The notes: generated from the letters alone by a model not told the origin. 6,694 nt of DNA from Pseudomonadota bacterium (GCA_018897415.1 JAHIKR010000128.1:1-6694); one strand, 5' to 3'; positions 1-6,606 are shown, counted from the stretch's first letter. Numbers and translations are program-made.

Positions 1-216
1 GAAATCGTTCAGCAGAGCAAAACCGGCTTCCTTGCTGAAAATCCTGATGACTGGCGGCAATCTATAAATAAACTGTTCAGCGAGCCTGATCTTAGAGATA
101 CCATGGGAAAAGCAGGCCAAGAACGTGTTATTGAGCATTTTTCTGTTGATAAGACCTTTAGAAAAATGTCCATGGCTTTAAATGCCTTGGTGCAGGGAGG
201 CAATCAGGTTGAATGA
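1..216 (+). CDS. Glycosyltransferase family 4 protein, C-terminal fragment
   Basis: The frame is open from base 1 to a TGA at 214-216 and gives 71 residues; the start lies outside the window. The residues look like the end of the nucleotide-sugar-binding domain of GT-B-fold, GT4-type glycosyltransferases. An opening E-I-V leads into a T-G-F-L-A stretch (about residues 8-12), followed by a P-D-D-W segment, an 'LF-x-E-P-x-LR-x-x-MG-x-AG' segment (about 25-39), and a terminal helix with H-F-S. In this family such enzymes move a sugar from an activated donor to a growing surface glycan or lipid-linked acceptor in the cytoplasm. The catalytic half is missing, so substrate and product cannot be given. 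The next gene overlaps its stop by 8 bp, which suggests translational coupling in a polysaccharide-type operon. Family call fairly secure; specific role unknown. Confidence 0.8.
   Translation, partial: EIVQQSKTGFLAENPDDWRQSINKLFSEPDLRDTMGKAGQERVIEHFSVDKTFRKMSMALNALVQGGNQVE
194..200 (+). promoter_or_regulatory. Ribosome binding site deciding a TTG start
   Basis: AGGGAGG at 194-200 is a strong Shine-Dalgarno-like sequence 8 nt upstream of the in-frame TTG at 209. The alternative ATG at 182 lies upstream of this site, has no comparable purine run at the right distance, and would add nine residues (MPWCREAIR) unlike a glycosyltransferase N-terminus. The site lies inside the end of the preceding gene, as expected for coupled translation. 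Confidence 0.6.
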
Positions 217-1018
217 AGTAGGTACAAGTATTCCCCGTGTTGCAGTTGTTATATCGACCTGGGATGGTAATCCTTCTGATTATATTTTCAGCCTTGTTGA
301 TTCTTTGAATCGCTATAATGCCGGAGTTCCTTATGATCTTTACCTTTGTGCCAATGGCGAATCCTACCGGTTGCCGCAGAATCTATCAAATATTTTTAAA
401 AAACTTCTCGTTCGTGAAAATACCGGTTTTAATCTCGGAGCCTGGGATTATGCGTGGAGGATTCTTCCTCAATACGACAATTACTTATTTATGCAGGATG
501 ATTGCTATATAAAAAAAAATAACTGGCTTAAAGATTTTATTCAATGTTTTAATTCAATTGAAAAATGCGGGCTTGTAGGAGAATATTTAAACAAAAGCTG
601 GGACATGCCATGGACGGAACTAACCGGTTCTGACAGTAAAAAAAAAGTTTCCAAAAAAAAGAGAGAACGGGCTGAATTCTATATTGAAACCCTGCGGAAA
701 TGGGGAATACCAAAGAGCGAAACAGCAAGCCACCTTACTTCTGTTGTCCATTTTGCTTCGCGTAAAATTCTAGAAGAAGTTGACGGATATATTATTACGA
801 ATGACTATAATGAGGCTATTGCGGCTGAGATAGCTTTTTCAAAAAAGATTCAGAACAAAGGATATGAAATTGTACAGATTGGTAAGCGGCGCCACAGCAG
901 AATAGGGCATCGTCAATGGATGTCAGATGGGTTCTTTTCAAGGCTGGCAAACAGTATAAAAAAAAGAACAGGTCTTTTAACAAATATTGAGAAAAGGTCT
1001 AACCCATACGGTGATTAG
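209..1018 (+). CDS. Glycosyltransferase-like protein (GT-A/GT2-like), TTG start
   Basis: The predicted protein is about 269 residues from TTG 209 (278 if ATG 182 is used). The N-terminus R-V-A-V-V-I-S-T-W resembles the first beta strand of GT-A-fold transferases. An 'ENTGFNLGAWD' block (residues 70-80) matches the position of the N-x-G-x-x-x-G-x-N/D nucleotide-sugar segment in GT2 enzymes. F-M-Q-D-D-C (about 94-99) follows a hydrophobic strand, in the place of the metal-binding DxD motif. The C-terminal part is basic and has no obvious membrane segment, so the protein is probably cytosolic or peripheral. Its start overlaps the end of a GT4 gene by 8 bp, which supports a role in the same glycan pathway. 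The sugar and acceptor cannot be read from the sequence. The gene carries runs of nine, nine and eight A's (511-519, 638-646, 653-660), the last two encoding a KKK-VS-KKK patch. It could instead be a diverged member of a related uncharacterised family. Confidence 0.7.
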   Translation: MNEVGTSIPRVAVVISTWDGNPSDYIFSLVDSLNRYNAGVPYDLYLCANGESYRLPQNLSNIFKKLLVRENTGFNLGAWDYAWRILPQYDNYLFMQDDCYIKKNNWLKDFIQCFNSIEKCGLVGEYLNKSWDMPWTELTGSDSKKKVSKKKRERAEFYIETLRKWGIPKSETASHLTSVVHFASRKILEEVDGYIITNDYNEAIAAEIAFSKKIQNKGYEIVQIGKRRHSRIGHRQWMSDGFFSRLANSIKKRTGLLTNIEKRSNPYGD

Positions 1019-1163
1019 CCGTTCGCTGGAGTGTTAGGCTATCTCTCTGAAGCTTACGTTCATCTGGTTTGTTTCATAAAACCTTATAATATTAAATAGT
1101 TAATGAGTTCGTAAAAACAACACACCACATATTGTATTCAATTGGTCAAAATTATACTTCACC

Positions 1164-1192
1164 TTGTGTTTTTTCCTTTACAAGCGTATAGT
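1164..1192 (+). promoter_or_regulatory. Candidate sigma-70-type promoter for smc-ftsY
   Basis: TTGTGT (1164-1169) and TATAGT (1187-1192) are separated by 17 bp. The -10 box matches TATAAT at five of six positions; the -35 box is weaker (TTG plus three mismatches). Transcription would start near 1199 and leave a leader of about 48 nt before the smc ATG at 1247. No strong terminator for the upstream glycosyltransferase gene was seen in 1019-1163, so read-through from upstream is also possible. Prediction from the sequence only. Confidence 0.4.
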
Positions 1193-1246
1193 TTCCTGTT
1201 AAAAATAATAAAATAATATGAACAAAATATAAAAGGATATCTTTAT

Positions 1247-4200
1247 ATGAAACTAAAAAAACTGGAACTTACAGGATTTAAATCATTTTCTGAAAAATCC
1301 AGTATTGAATTCCCTGCCGGTGTTTCTGCAGTTGTAGGGCCTAACGGTTGCGGCAAGAGCAATATTGTGGACGCGCTTAGATGGGTTATGGGGGAACAAA
1401 GCATTAAGCAGCTTCGTGGTAAGACCATGGAAGATGTCATATTTTCCGGTTCTAACGGGAAACCACCGCTTAACATGGCCGAGGTACGCTTAACACTATT
1501 AAATGACAACGGTACTGCTCCAGAGGAATTAAAGGACTTCACTGAAATAATGTTAACTAGGCGGCTCTATCGCTCTGGTGAAAGTGGATATTTCATCAAC
1601 AAGCAGCCGTGCAGATTAAAGGATATACATAACATTTTCCTGGGAAGCGGCCTTGGAACAAAATCATATTCAATAATTCAGCAAGGAAATATCGGAGCTA
1701 TTACTGAGGCCGGGCCGGAAGAAAGAAGGTTTTTTATTGAGGAGGCTGCAGGGGTTACTAGATATAAAAACCGAAAAAAAGAAGCTCTAAGCAAAGTTCA
1801 GACCACAAGGCAGAACCTTCTGCGCATAAATGATATAATTGATGAAGTAAGAAAGCAGGTGGCCGGTCTTAAACACCAAGTTAAAAAAGCCGAAATTTAC
1901 AATAATTATCAAAAGAGCGTAAGGGAACTGGATATCCTAATTTCTCTTGCAAATTTTGATGATTACTCTCACCAGATCAGCCAAACCGAGTCTCTATTAA
2001 AAGATCTTAATGATACAGACATAGAGCATACGTCCAAAATAAAAAAACTTGACGCTGCTGTTGAAAATATAAAATTTCAACTCTCACAAAAAGAACAGGA
2101 AATCTCGGAACAAAAATCTCAAAAATTCGAAATGCAGCGAAACACAGACAGAATAGAAAATGACCTTAAACATCTCCGCAGAGAGATGGAAAATCTTTCC
2201 AGCGAAGCCACAAGACTTGAAGCTGCAAGTAAGGAAATAGAAGAAAAAAACAAAAACATTATTGCCGAGATTACTCAAGTAGAGACTCAGAATGCAAAAC
2301 TTAAGGGCAATATAACAGATGTAGAATCAGGTCTTGAGCAAGAACGATCAGCATCGCAAAAAATAAGAAATCAACTGTCTGAGCTAACAAAGAAACTTGA
2401 AAATTATAAAACACATCTAATGGAGCTGGTTGCTAAAGAAGCTCGATACAAAAACATCTATCAAAATGCGGCAAGCAACAAGGAAAATATTACAAGACGG
2501 TTAAAAATAATAGATGAGGAAGAAGTTAAAGCAAAAAAGAAGTTAAAAGAAGTACAAAAATATTCCATAAAAGCCAAAGAACATCTGAAAAAATTAAAAC
2601 TGGAAATAGATGACCTGAATGAACGCATCGAAATCAAACAGAAAGAACTTGAGCATAAAAACAAGGAACTGGGCAAGAAGGTTAAACTCGTTCAGATAAT
2701 CGAACTTGAAAAAAATAAGCTGAAATCAAAATTTAATGCCCTAAAAAAAATGGCCGATAACTTTGAATGGTATAAAGATGGTGTCAAGGCCATAATGAAA
2801 AAATATTTAAATAGAGAAACTACAAATAGCTCCATAGAAAATAAAGGCATTATTGGCTTAATGGCAGATATTATAGAACCTGAGACTTCTTTTGAAACAG
2901 CGGTAGAAGCTGTCCTCGGAGAATCTTTACAGTACATAATGGTTAAGGATCAAAAAACAGGACTTGACGCTATAAACTATCTCCAGTCCAATGGTGGAGG
3001 TCGCAGCGGATTCATTCCAGTTTCATCAATTAAAAACATAGAACATAATCTTCCTGAAAATTCCAATACACAAAAATCTCTTTTGCAACACATCTCAGTA
3101 AAACCAGGGTTCGAAAAAATTGCAGAAGCTTTCTTAAAAAATGTAATCGTTACCACCAATATTGAAGAAGCTGTAAAGATAAGTAAAAATAATGCCAAAT
3201 GGCAGACAATTGTCACAAAAAATGGTGATATTATTTCTCCTCAAGGCATCATGATCGGCGGTAGCAAAGGTAATTTATCAGGTATTCTTGCAAAAAAACA
3301 GGAACTAAAAGAACTCGAGGAACAGATTAAAAAGATAAATAAAAAGATAGAATCCACCAGCCTTAATAAAAAAGAACTTGAATCTGAAGTTCGCCTTATC
3401 GAAAGTGATCTGCAAAAACTGATAGAAAATAAAAACAAATCAATCCAAAACAAAAGCGAAGCAGAAAAAAGGCTTTATAAAGCAAACGAAGATGAAAAGT
3501 ACGCCCAAAGACACCTTGAAATAACAAGCCTGGAGCAGGAACATCTCATGGGAGAAGATATTGATATTAATGAAGAGATGGTAAGACATAACAAAGAACT
3601 TGCAGAAATAACCAATGAAGTTGAAACTGCGCAGCACAAAGTCACAGAAACTTCAGAAAGAATCAGCTCTGCCTCTGATGAAATGGAAAATTTTAATCAA
3701 AGGATGGTGGATCTTAAGCTCGAACTGACAGCCCTCAATGCCAGAATAGAAAGCAACTATAATACATTAAAACGACTTGAAGAATTTAAAGATGAAGGAA
3801 TAAACCGATTCAAGCAGCTTTCCGAAGAAATTAATAAGAATCATCAAAAAAGAACTAATTCAAAACAGGCAATTCAAGAATATGAAAAAACTCTTCCAGT
3901 CATGTATAATGATATTACGCACCTTGAACAGGGACTTGAAAGAAATGAGGCTGGTTATCATGCTATTGACGATAGCCTTAAAGAAAATGATAATGTCATT
4001 GCAAAGATACAAGACGAACGTGAAAAAACCTTGCAGAAAATTCGCCTGCTTGAAATAGAACGATCCCAAAGGCATATTAAACGGGAAAATATTGCGAATT
4101 ACTTAGAAGCAACCTATCGCATTACGCTTTCTGACTTGAGATCAGAATTAAGAGATAAGGCGGAAAAGCAAGATATGTCAATAGATGAAATGGAAGTTGA

Positions 4201-4837
4201 ACTTTCCAAACTTAAGGTGAAAATCACTAATATAAGCGATGTAAATCTCGGCGCTATAAAGGAATATAAACAGCTAAAAGAACGCTTTGATTTTTTATCT
4301 AAACAACGTGATGATCTTGTTCAAGCTCTTGATGATCTCCATAAAGTTATAAAAAAGATTAACCGAATCACGCAGGAAAAATTTATAAAAACCTTTGATC
4401 TGGTTAATGAAAAACTGAATGAGGTTTTCCAACGTCTTTTTGATGGAGGCACAGCACAACTTGTTTTAACTGAACCAACTAAACTTCTTGAGACAGGCGT
4501 AGAATTTATGATCCATCCACCTGGGAAAAAACTAACCAGGATGAGCCTTCTTTCGGGAGGAGAAAAAGCTCTTTCCGCTATTGCCTTTATTTTCTCAATA
4601 TTTCTAATTAAGCCCGCATGTTTCTGCATCATGGATGAAATAGACGCACCTCTGGATGATGCCAATATTTTTCGCTTTAATAATTTGCTTAAAATTATAG
4701 GAGAAAAATCTCAAATTGTCATGATAACTCATAATAAGAAAAGCATGGAATTTGCTAATACTTTATTTGGTATTACCATGGAAAAAAAAGGAATTTCAAA
4801 GATAGTTTCAGTAAATTTAAAACAGCAGGAAATATAA
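1247..4837 (+). CDS. smc: Chromosome segregation/condensation ATPase SMC
   Basis: This is a complete 1196-residue protein, the usual length for bacterial SMC. It starts at ATG 1247 behind AAAGGA (1232-1237) with 9-nt spacing. The N-terminal head has Walker A GPNGCGKSN (31-39), a Y-F-I-N-K-x-x-x-R segment (115-123) and the Q-loop I-I-Q-Q-G (about 143-147). A long charged coiled coil runs from about 165 to 530. The hinge dimerisation domain spans about 533-673, with the glycine-rich GGGRSG at 583-588 and G-I-M-I-G-G-S at 667-673. The return coiled coil runs to about 1050. The C-terminal head has signature LSGGEKA (1102-1108), Walker B ending in M-D-E-I-D (1129-1133; D1130, catalytic E1131), D-A-P-L-D-D-A-N (1133-1140) and the switch region I-T-H-N (1160-1163). 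All ATPase motifs are intact. SMC dimers, with ScpA and ScpB in most bacteria, load on DNA and extrude loops to compact and separate sister chromosomes. scpA and scpB are not in this window. ftsY follows after 21 bp, so the two are probably co-transcribed. MukB and RecN are excluded by the hinge and the motif spacing. Confidence 0.97.
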   Translation: MKLKKLELTGFKSFSEKSSIEFPAGVSAVVGPNGCGKSNIVDALRWVMGEQSIKQLRGKTMEDVIFSGSNGKPPLNMAEVRLTLLNDNGTAPEELKDFTEIMLTRRLYRSGESGYFINKQPCRLKDIHNIFLGSGLGTKSYSIIQQGNIGAITEAGPEERRFFIEEAAGVTRYKNRKKEALSKVQTTRQNLLRINDIIDEVRKQVAGLKHQVKKAEIYNNYQKSVRELDILISLANFDDYSHQISQTESLLKDLNDTDIEHTSKIKKLDAAVENIKFQLSQKEQEISEQKSQKFEMQRNTDRIENDLKHLRREMENLSSEATRLEAASKEIEEKNKNIIAEITQVETQNAKLKGNITDVESGLEQERSASQKIRNQLSELTKKLENYKTHLMELVAKEARYKNIYQNAASNKENITRRLKIIDEEEVKAKKKLKEVQKYSIKAKEHLKKLKLEIDDLNERIEIKQKELEHKNKELGKKVKLVQIIELEKNKLKSKFNALKKMADNFEWYKDGVKAIMKKYLNRETTNSSIENKGIIGLMADIIEPETSFETAVEAVLGESLQYIMVKDQKTGLDAINYLQSNGGGRSGFIPVSSIKNIEHNLPENSNTQKSLLQHISVKPGFEKIAEAFLKNVIVTTNIEEAVKISKNNAKWQTIVTKNGDIISPQGIMIGGSKGNLSGILAKKQELKELEEQIKKINKKIESTSLNKKELESEVRLIESDLQKLIENKNKSIQNKSEAEKRLYKANEDEKYAQRHLEITSLEQEHLMGEDIDINEEMVRHNKELAEITNEVETAQHKVTETSERISSASDEMENFNQRMVDLKLELTALNARIESNYNTLKRLEEFKDEGINRFKQLSEEINKNHQKRTNSKQAIQEYEKTLPVMYNDITHLEQGLERNEAGYHAIDDSLKENDNVIAKIQDEREKTLQKIRLLEIERSQRHIKRENIANYLEATYRITLSDLRSELRDKAEKQDMSIDEMEVELSKLKVKITNISDVNLGAIKEYKQLKERFDFLSKQRDDLVQALDDLHKVIKKINRITQEKFIKTFDLVNEKLNEVFQRLFDGGTAQLVLTEPTKLLETGVEFMIHPPGKKLTRMSLLSGGEKALSAIAFIFSIFLIKPACFCIMDEIDAPLDDANIFRFNNLLKIIGEKSQIVMITHNKKSMEFANTLFGITMEKKGISKIVSVNLKQQEI

Positions 4838-4858
4838 GATTCGTACCGGGGTAAACTT

Positions 4859-5812
4859 ATGGCATTCAACTGGTTCAAAAAGAAAGAGGATTCAGATGAA
4901 AAAAATATCTTTTTTGAACGTTTAAAAAAAGGTCTTTCCAAAACTCGCAAAATTCTTTCGACAGACATAGATGATCTCTTTACAGGGAAAAGAGAAATTG
5001 ACGACAGTTTATTAGAAGAATTAGAAGAGCTCCTGATAACCTCGGATATTGGTGTGCAGACTTCAATGGATCTTATTCAAAGAATTTCAAAAAAATCATC
5101 TAAAATATCTGACGCTAAACAACTGAAGAATGCCTTGAAAGAGGAAATACTTTCACTTCTTAATCTACAAACACCAAAGCAAATCCATAAAGCTGCTTCA
5201 ACTAAGCCTATAGTAATAATGGTGATTGGTGTAAACGGTGTCGGCAAAACAACCACAATCGGAAAACTTGCAGCAAAATTCAATTCAGAAGGAAAGAAAG
5301 TATTGATAGCTGCCGGCGATACCTTCAGGGCTGCAGCTATTGAGCAGCTTGTAATATGGGCTGACAGGGCAGGTGTTCAAATAGTAAAGCACAAGGACAA
5401 TGCTGACCCTGCTGCTGTAGCTTATGACAGCATTGAAGCCGCTATCGCAAGAGGTATGGATATCGTTCTGGTAGATACTGCAGGAAGGCTTCATACCAAG
5501 GTAAACCTTATGGAGGAACTTAAAAAGATTAAACGAACTATATCGAAAAAGCTGGCAGGTGCTCCACATGAAATCCTTTTAGTTCTTGATGCAACAACAG
5601 GTCAAAATGCTTTGTCACAGGCGAAACTGTTTGATGATGCACTTGGAGTAACGGGAATAGCACTTACAAAACTTGATGGAACTGCAAAAGGAGGCATTGT
5701 TGTGAGTATCTGCAACACTTTCAAAATTCAACTGAAGTATATTGGTATTGGCGAAAAGATAGATGATCTGCAAGACTTTAATTCAAAAGAATTTGTGGAC
5801 GCTCTTTTCTAA
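4859..5812 (+). CDS. ftsY: Signal recognition particle receptor GTPase FtsY
   Basis: This is a 317-residue NG-domain GTPase that docks the SRP-ribosome complex at the cytoplasmic membrane and passes nascent membrane proteins to the Sec translocon. The N-terminus M-A-F-N-W-F-K-K-K is an amphipathic, basic segment of the kind that binds lipid. A helical N domain follows (about 15-105). The G domain has G1 GVNGVGKTT (124-132), D-T-F-R-A-A-A (154-160), G3 V-D-T-A-G-R (205-210), D-A-T-T-G-Q-N (244-250), G4 T-K-L-D-G-T-A-K-G-G (270-279) and the closing G-I-G-E-K-x-D-D-L-x-x-F (296-307). The long acidic A domain of E. coli FtsY is absent, so this is the compact form found in many bacteria. The closely related Ffh is excluded because there is no C-terminal methionine-rich M domain. 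Start ATG 4859 has only a modest ribosome site, GGGG at 4848-4851 (7-nt spacing), 21 bp after smc; this fits translation linked to the upstream gene. No clear terminator follows it. Confidence 0.97.
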   Translation: MAFNWFKKKEDSDEKNIFFERLKKGLSKTRKILSTDIDDLFTGKREIDDSLLEELEELLITSDIGVQTSMDLIQRISKKSSKISDAKQLKNALKEEILSLLNLQTPKQIHKAASTKPIVIMVIGVNGVGKTTTIGKLAAKFNSEGKKVLIAAGDTFRAAAIEQLVIWADRAGVQIVKHKDNADPAAVAYDSIEAAIARGMDIVLVDTAGRLHTKVNLMEELKKIKRTISKKLAGAPHEILLVLDATTGQNALSQAKLFDDALGVTGIALTKLDGTAKGGIVVSICNTFKIQLKYIGIGEKIDDLQDFNSKEFVDALF

Positions 5813-5827
5813 ATTATCTTCTACAAT

Positions 5828-5855
5828 TTTACTTTATTTGTTATGCTCATATAAT
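5828..5855 (+). promoter_or_regulatory. Candidate upstream promoter in the ftsY-HU gap
   Basis: TTTACT (5828-5833) and a perfect TATAAT (5850-5855) are 16 bp apart. The -35 box matches the consensus at four of six positions. If used, the transcript would carry a leader of roughly 175 nt before the HU gene, including the inverted repeat at 5892-5936. The region is very AT-rich, so chance matches are likely. Confidence 0.25.
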
Positions 5856-5891
5856 ATAGAGTTTTTTAAAAAAGCTACATACAAATATAAC

Positions 5892-5936
5892 CATATAACA
5901 TGTTAAGGCTAAATATTATCAAAAAAGTGTTATATG
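5892..5936. repeat. Inverted repeat upstream of the HU promoter, possible operator
   Basis: CATATAACA (5892-5900) and TGTTATATG (5928-5936) are exact reverse complements, 9 bp each, separated by 27 nt. The left arm also overlaps a perfect 10-bp palindrome, TAACATGTTA (5896-5905), so the half-site TGTTA occurs three times if both strands are counted. The block ends 13 bp before the TTGACA -35 box of the HU promoter, where activators or repressors often bind. It could also be an RNA hairpin if transcription enters from upstream. Function is inference. Confidence 0.4.
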
Positions 5937-5949
5937 ATGCTAATTTGTG

Positions 5950-5978
5950 TTGACATGAAAAAAAACATACTGTATGGA
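5950..5978 (+). promoter_or_regulatory. Candidate sigma-70-type promoter for the HU gene
   Basis: A perfect -35 box TTGACA (5950-5955) is followed after 17 bp by TATGGA (5973-5978), which matches the -10 consensus at three of six positions. Transcription would start around 5985 and give a leader of about 53 nt. The consensus -35 paired with a poor -10 leaves room for control by a factor bound at the inverted repeat just upstream. Confidence 0.5.
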
Positions 5979-5988
5979 GCTCATAAAA

Positions 5989-6035
5989 GAGGTGTTTTAT
6001 TGTTATTAATCAATAACAAAAAAAGGGGGAAGTAA
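5989..6035 (+). other. HU leader: strong SD, 11-codon TTG frame and AT hairpin
   Basis: GAGGTG at 5989-5994 is a strong Shine-Dalgarno match 43 nt upstream of the HU ATG, too far away to serve it. Five nt downstream, TTG at 6000 opens an 11-codon frame (TTG-L-L-I-N-N-K-K-R-G-K) that ends at TAA 6033-6035, two nt before the HU ATG at 6038. The same bases form a hairpin: TTGTTATT (6000-6007) pairs with AATAACAA (6012-6019) around a 4-nt loop, and four more A-T pairs are possible beyond one mismatch. The frame also covers the HU ribosome site (AGGGGGA, 6024-6030). Ribosomes on the small frame would open the hairpin and end at the HU start, consistent with coupling. No ATG or GTG opens this frame, so it may be chance; translation is unproven. 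Confidence 0.25.
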
Positions 6036-6037
6036 GT

Positions 6038-6310
6038 ATGACAAAAGCAGAATTAGTAGAAAAAATGGCAAGCGAGGCTGGTATTTCTAAGGTCGCAGCA
6101 TCAGGTGCACTAAACTCTTTCATGGATGGTGTAACAAAGGCGCTAAAGAAAAAAGACGGCAAAGTTACTCTTGTGGGATTTGGGACTTTTTCAAAAGTCC
6201 GTAGGAAAGCTCGTAAAGGCCGCAATCCTCAAACAGGCGCACCGATTAAAATCAAAGCATGCAATGCTGTTAAGTTCAGGCCCGGCAAGAAACTAAAAGC
6301 TGCCATATAG
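6038..6310 (+). CDS. hup: HU-family nucleoid DNA-binding protein
   Basis: This is a 90-residue protein of the HU/IHF (DNABII) family, full length for HU. It dimerises, bends DNA with little sequence preference and helps compact the nucleoid. The helical dimerisation part covers about residues 1-45. The G-F-G-T-F turn is at 47-51, and the beta-arm carries R-N-P-Q-T-G (62-67), whose proline (P64) wedges between base pairs. The C-terminal F-R-P-G-K-x-L-K (80-87) is also typical. R-N-P-Q-T-G and the lack of IHF-specific residues favour HU over IHF, though a homodimeric IHF-like role cannot be excluded. The start at ATG 6038 is firm: AGGGGGA (6024-6030) lies 7 nt upstream. The gene has its own promoter candidate and appears to form a single-gene unit; a structured repeat begins at the base after its stop. 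A cysteine at 75, in the core after the arm, is unusual but not disabling. Confidence 0.95.
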   Translation: MTKAELVEKMASEAGISKVAASGALNSFMDGVTKALKKKDGKVTLVGFGTFSKVRRKARKGRNPQTGAPIKIKACNAVKFRPGKKLKAAI

Positions 6311-6491
6311 TTCAACCTAAGTTGAGCGATTTTTTACTCGATCTACACCAACCAATCTCTTGCGCTCTTGCGCATCAAGGACTTGCGAAAAGTCTCGACA
6401 TATCCAGTGGTATGCCTACGCTTTTCGCAAACCTTGCTGCATCAAAATCTTGGCACATTTCTTCGCAAAAAATCGATCAACTTAGTTTCAA
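6311..6491. repeat. 181-bp nested-palindromic repeat (MITE/REP-like)
   Basis: The ends form a 25-nt imperfect inverted repeat, 6311-6335 against 6467-6491, with 22 of 25 positions matching. The core CTAAGTTGAGCGATTTTTT (6317-6335) matches its partner at 6467-6485 with one mismatch. A second arm inside pairs CAAGG..TTGCGAAAAG (6376-6392) with CTTTTCGCAA.CCTTG (6421-6436). At the tip CATA-T-CC (6399-6405) pairs with GG-TATG (6409-6414), with one bulged T. The whole piece could fold as one long interrupted hairpin or cruciform. A tandem 8-bp duplication, CTCTTGCG twice, sits at 6357-6372. The element starts immediately after the HU stop codon. No transposase is inside, and no clear target-site duplication was seen. 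This architecture fits a non-autonomous palindromic repeat. A terminator role is possible on the + strand, because the small hairpin 6311-6326 is followed by six T's at 6330-6335. Confidence 0.6.
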
Positions 6492-6501
6492 GCTGAATTT
6501 A

Positions 6502-6543
6502 AAGGCGGTTTGTTTAATTCGTTAATCTTAAACAGACCGCCTT
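6502..6543. terminator. 16-bp-stem hairpin, possible displaced HU terminator
   Basis: Bases 6502-6517 pair with 6528-6543 to form a 16-bp stem containing one G-U pair and a 10-nt loop. The base of the stem is GC-rich (AAGGCGGT with ACCGCCTT), as in intrinsic terminators. The T tract is poor: only TT then AACAC on the + strand, and TTTAAATT on the - strand. It is the first stable hairpin outside the 181-bp repeat, so it may have been the HU terminator before the repeat came in. It could also be a processing or 3'-stability hairpin. Confidence 0.45.
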
Positions 6544-6606
6544 AACACCACACTTATTTCATGACAGACTCTGAGACCTTTGAATTTTGATAGAAATAGT
6601 CTAAAT

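Noticed and set aside
318..512. 64-codon plus-strand frame inside the glycosyltransferase gene
   Set aside because: It is an out-of-frame overlap with a gene whose own frame shows glycosyltransferase motifs, and it has no ribosome site of its own.
1016..1041. TAGCC (1016-1020) with GGCTA (1037-1041) as a terminator for the glycosyltransferase gene
   Set aside because: The stem is only 5 bp with a 16-nt loop, and no T run follows.
1085..1090. Perfect TATAAT in the smc upstream region
   Set aside because: No -35-like box lies 16-18 bp upstream, and the region is AT-rich. The pair at 1164-1192 is a better candidate.
1101..1116. TAATGAGTTCGTAAAA, resembling part of dispersed repeats I associate with deltaproteobacterial intergenic regions
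   Set aside because: It is too short, and no inverted partner was seen nearby; the resemblance rests on memory only.
1247..4837. Several minus-strand open frames of 64-114 codons within smc and ftsY
   Set aside because: They are shadows of strongly conserved plus-strand genes, with serine- and phenylalanine-rich compositions typical of antisense to lysine/glutamate-rich coding DNA.
5862..5873. T6A6 block after ftsY as a terminator
   Set aside because: It is a self-complementary AT block with no loop and no GC stem, so it cannot act as a normal intrinsic terminator. It may simply be curved DNA.
6322..6525. 67-codon open frame from TTG on the + strand after HU
   Set aside because: It lies almost wholly inside the 181-bp palindromic repeat and ends in the downstream hairpin. 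It has no ribosome site before its TTG and no recognisable domain, so it is an incidental frame in a repeat.
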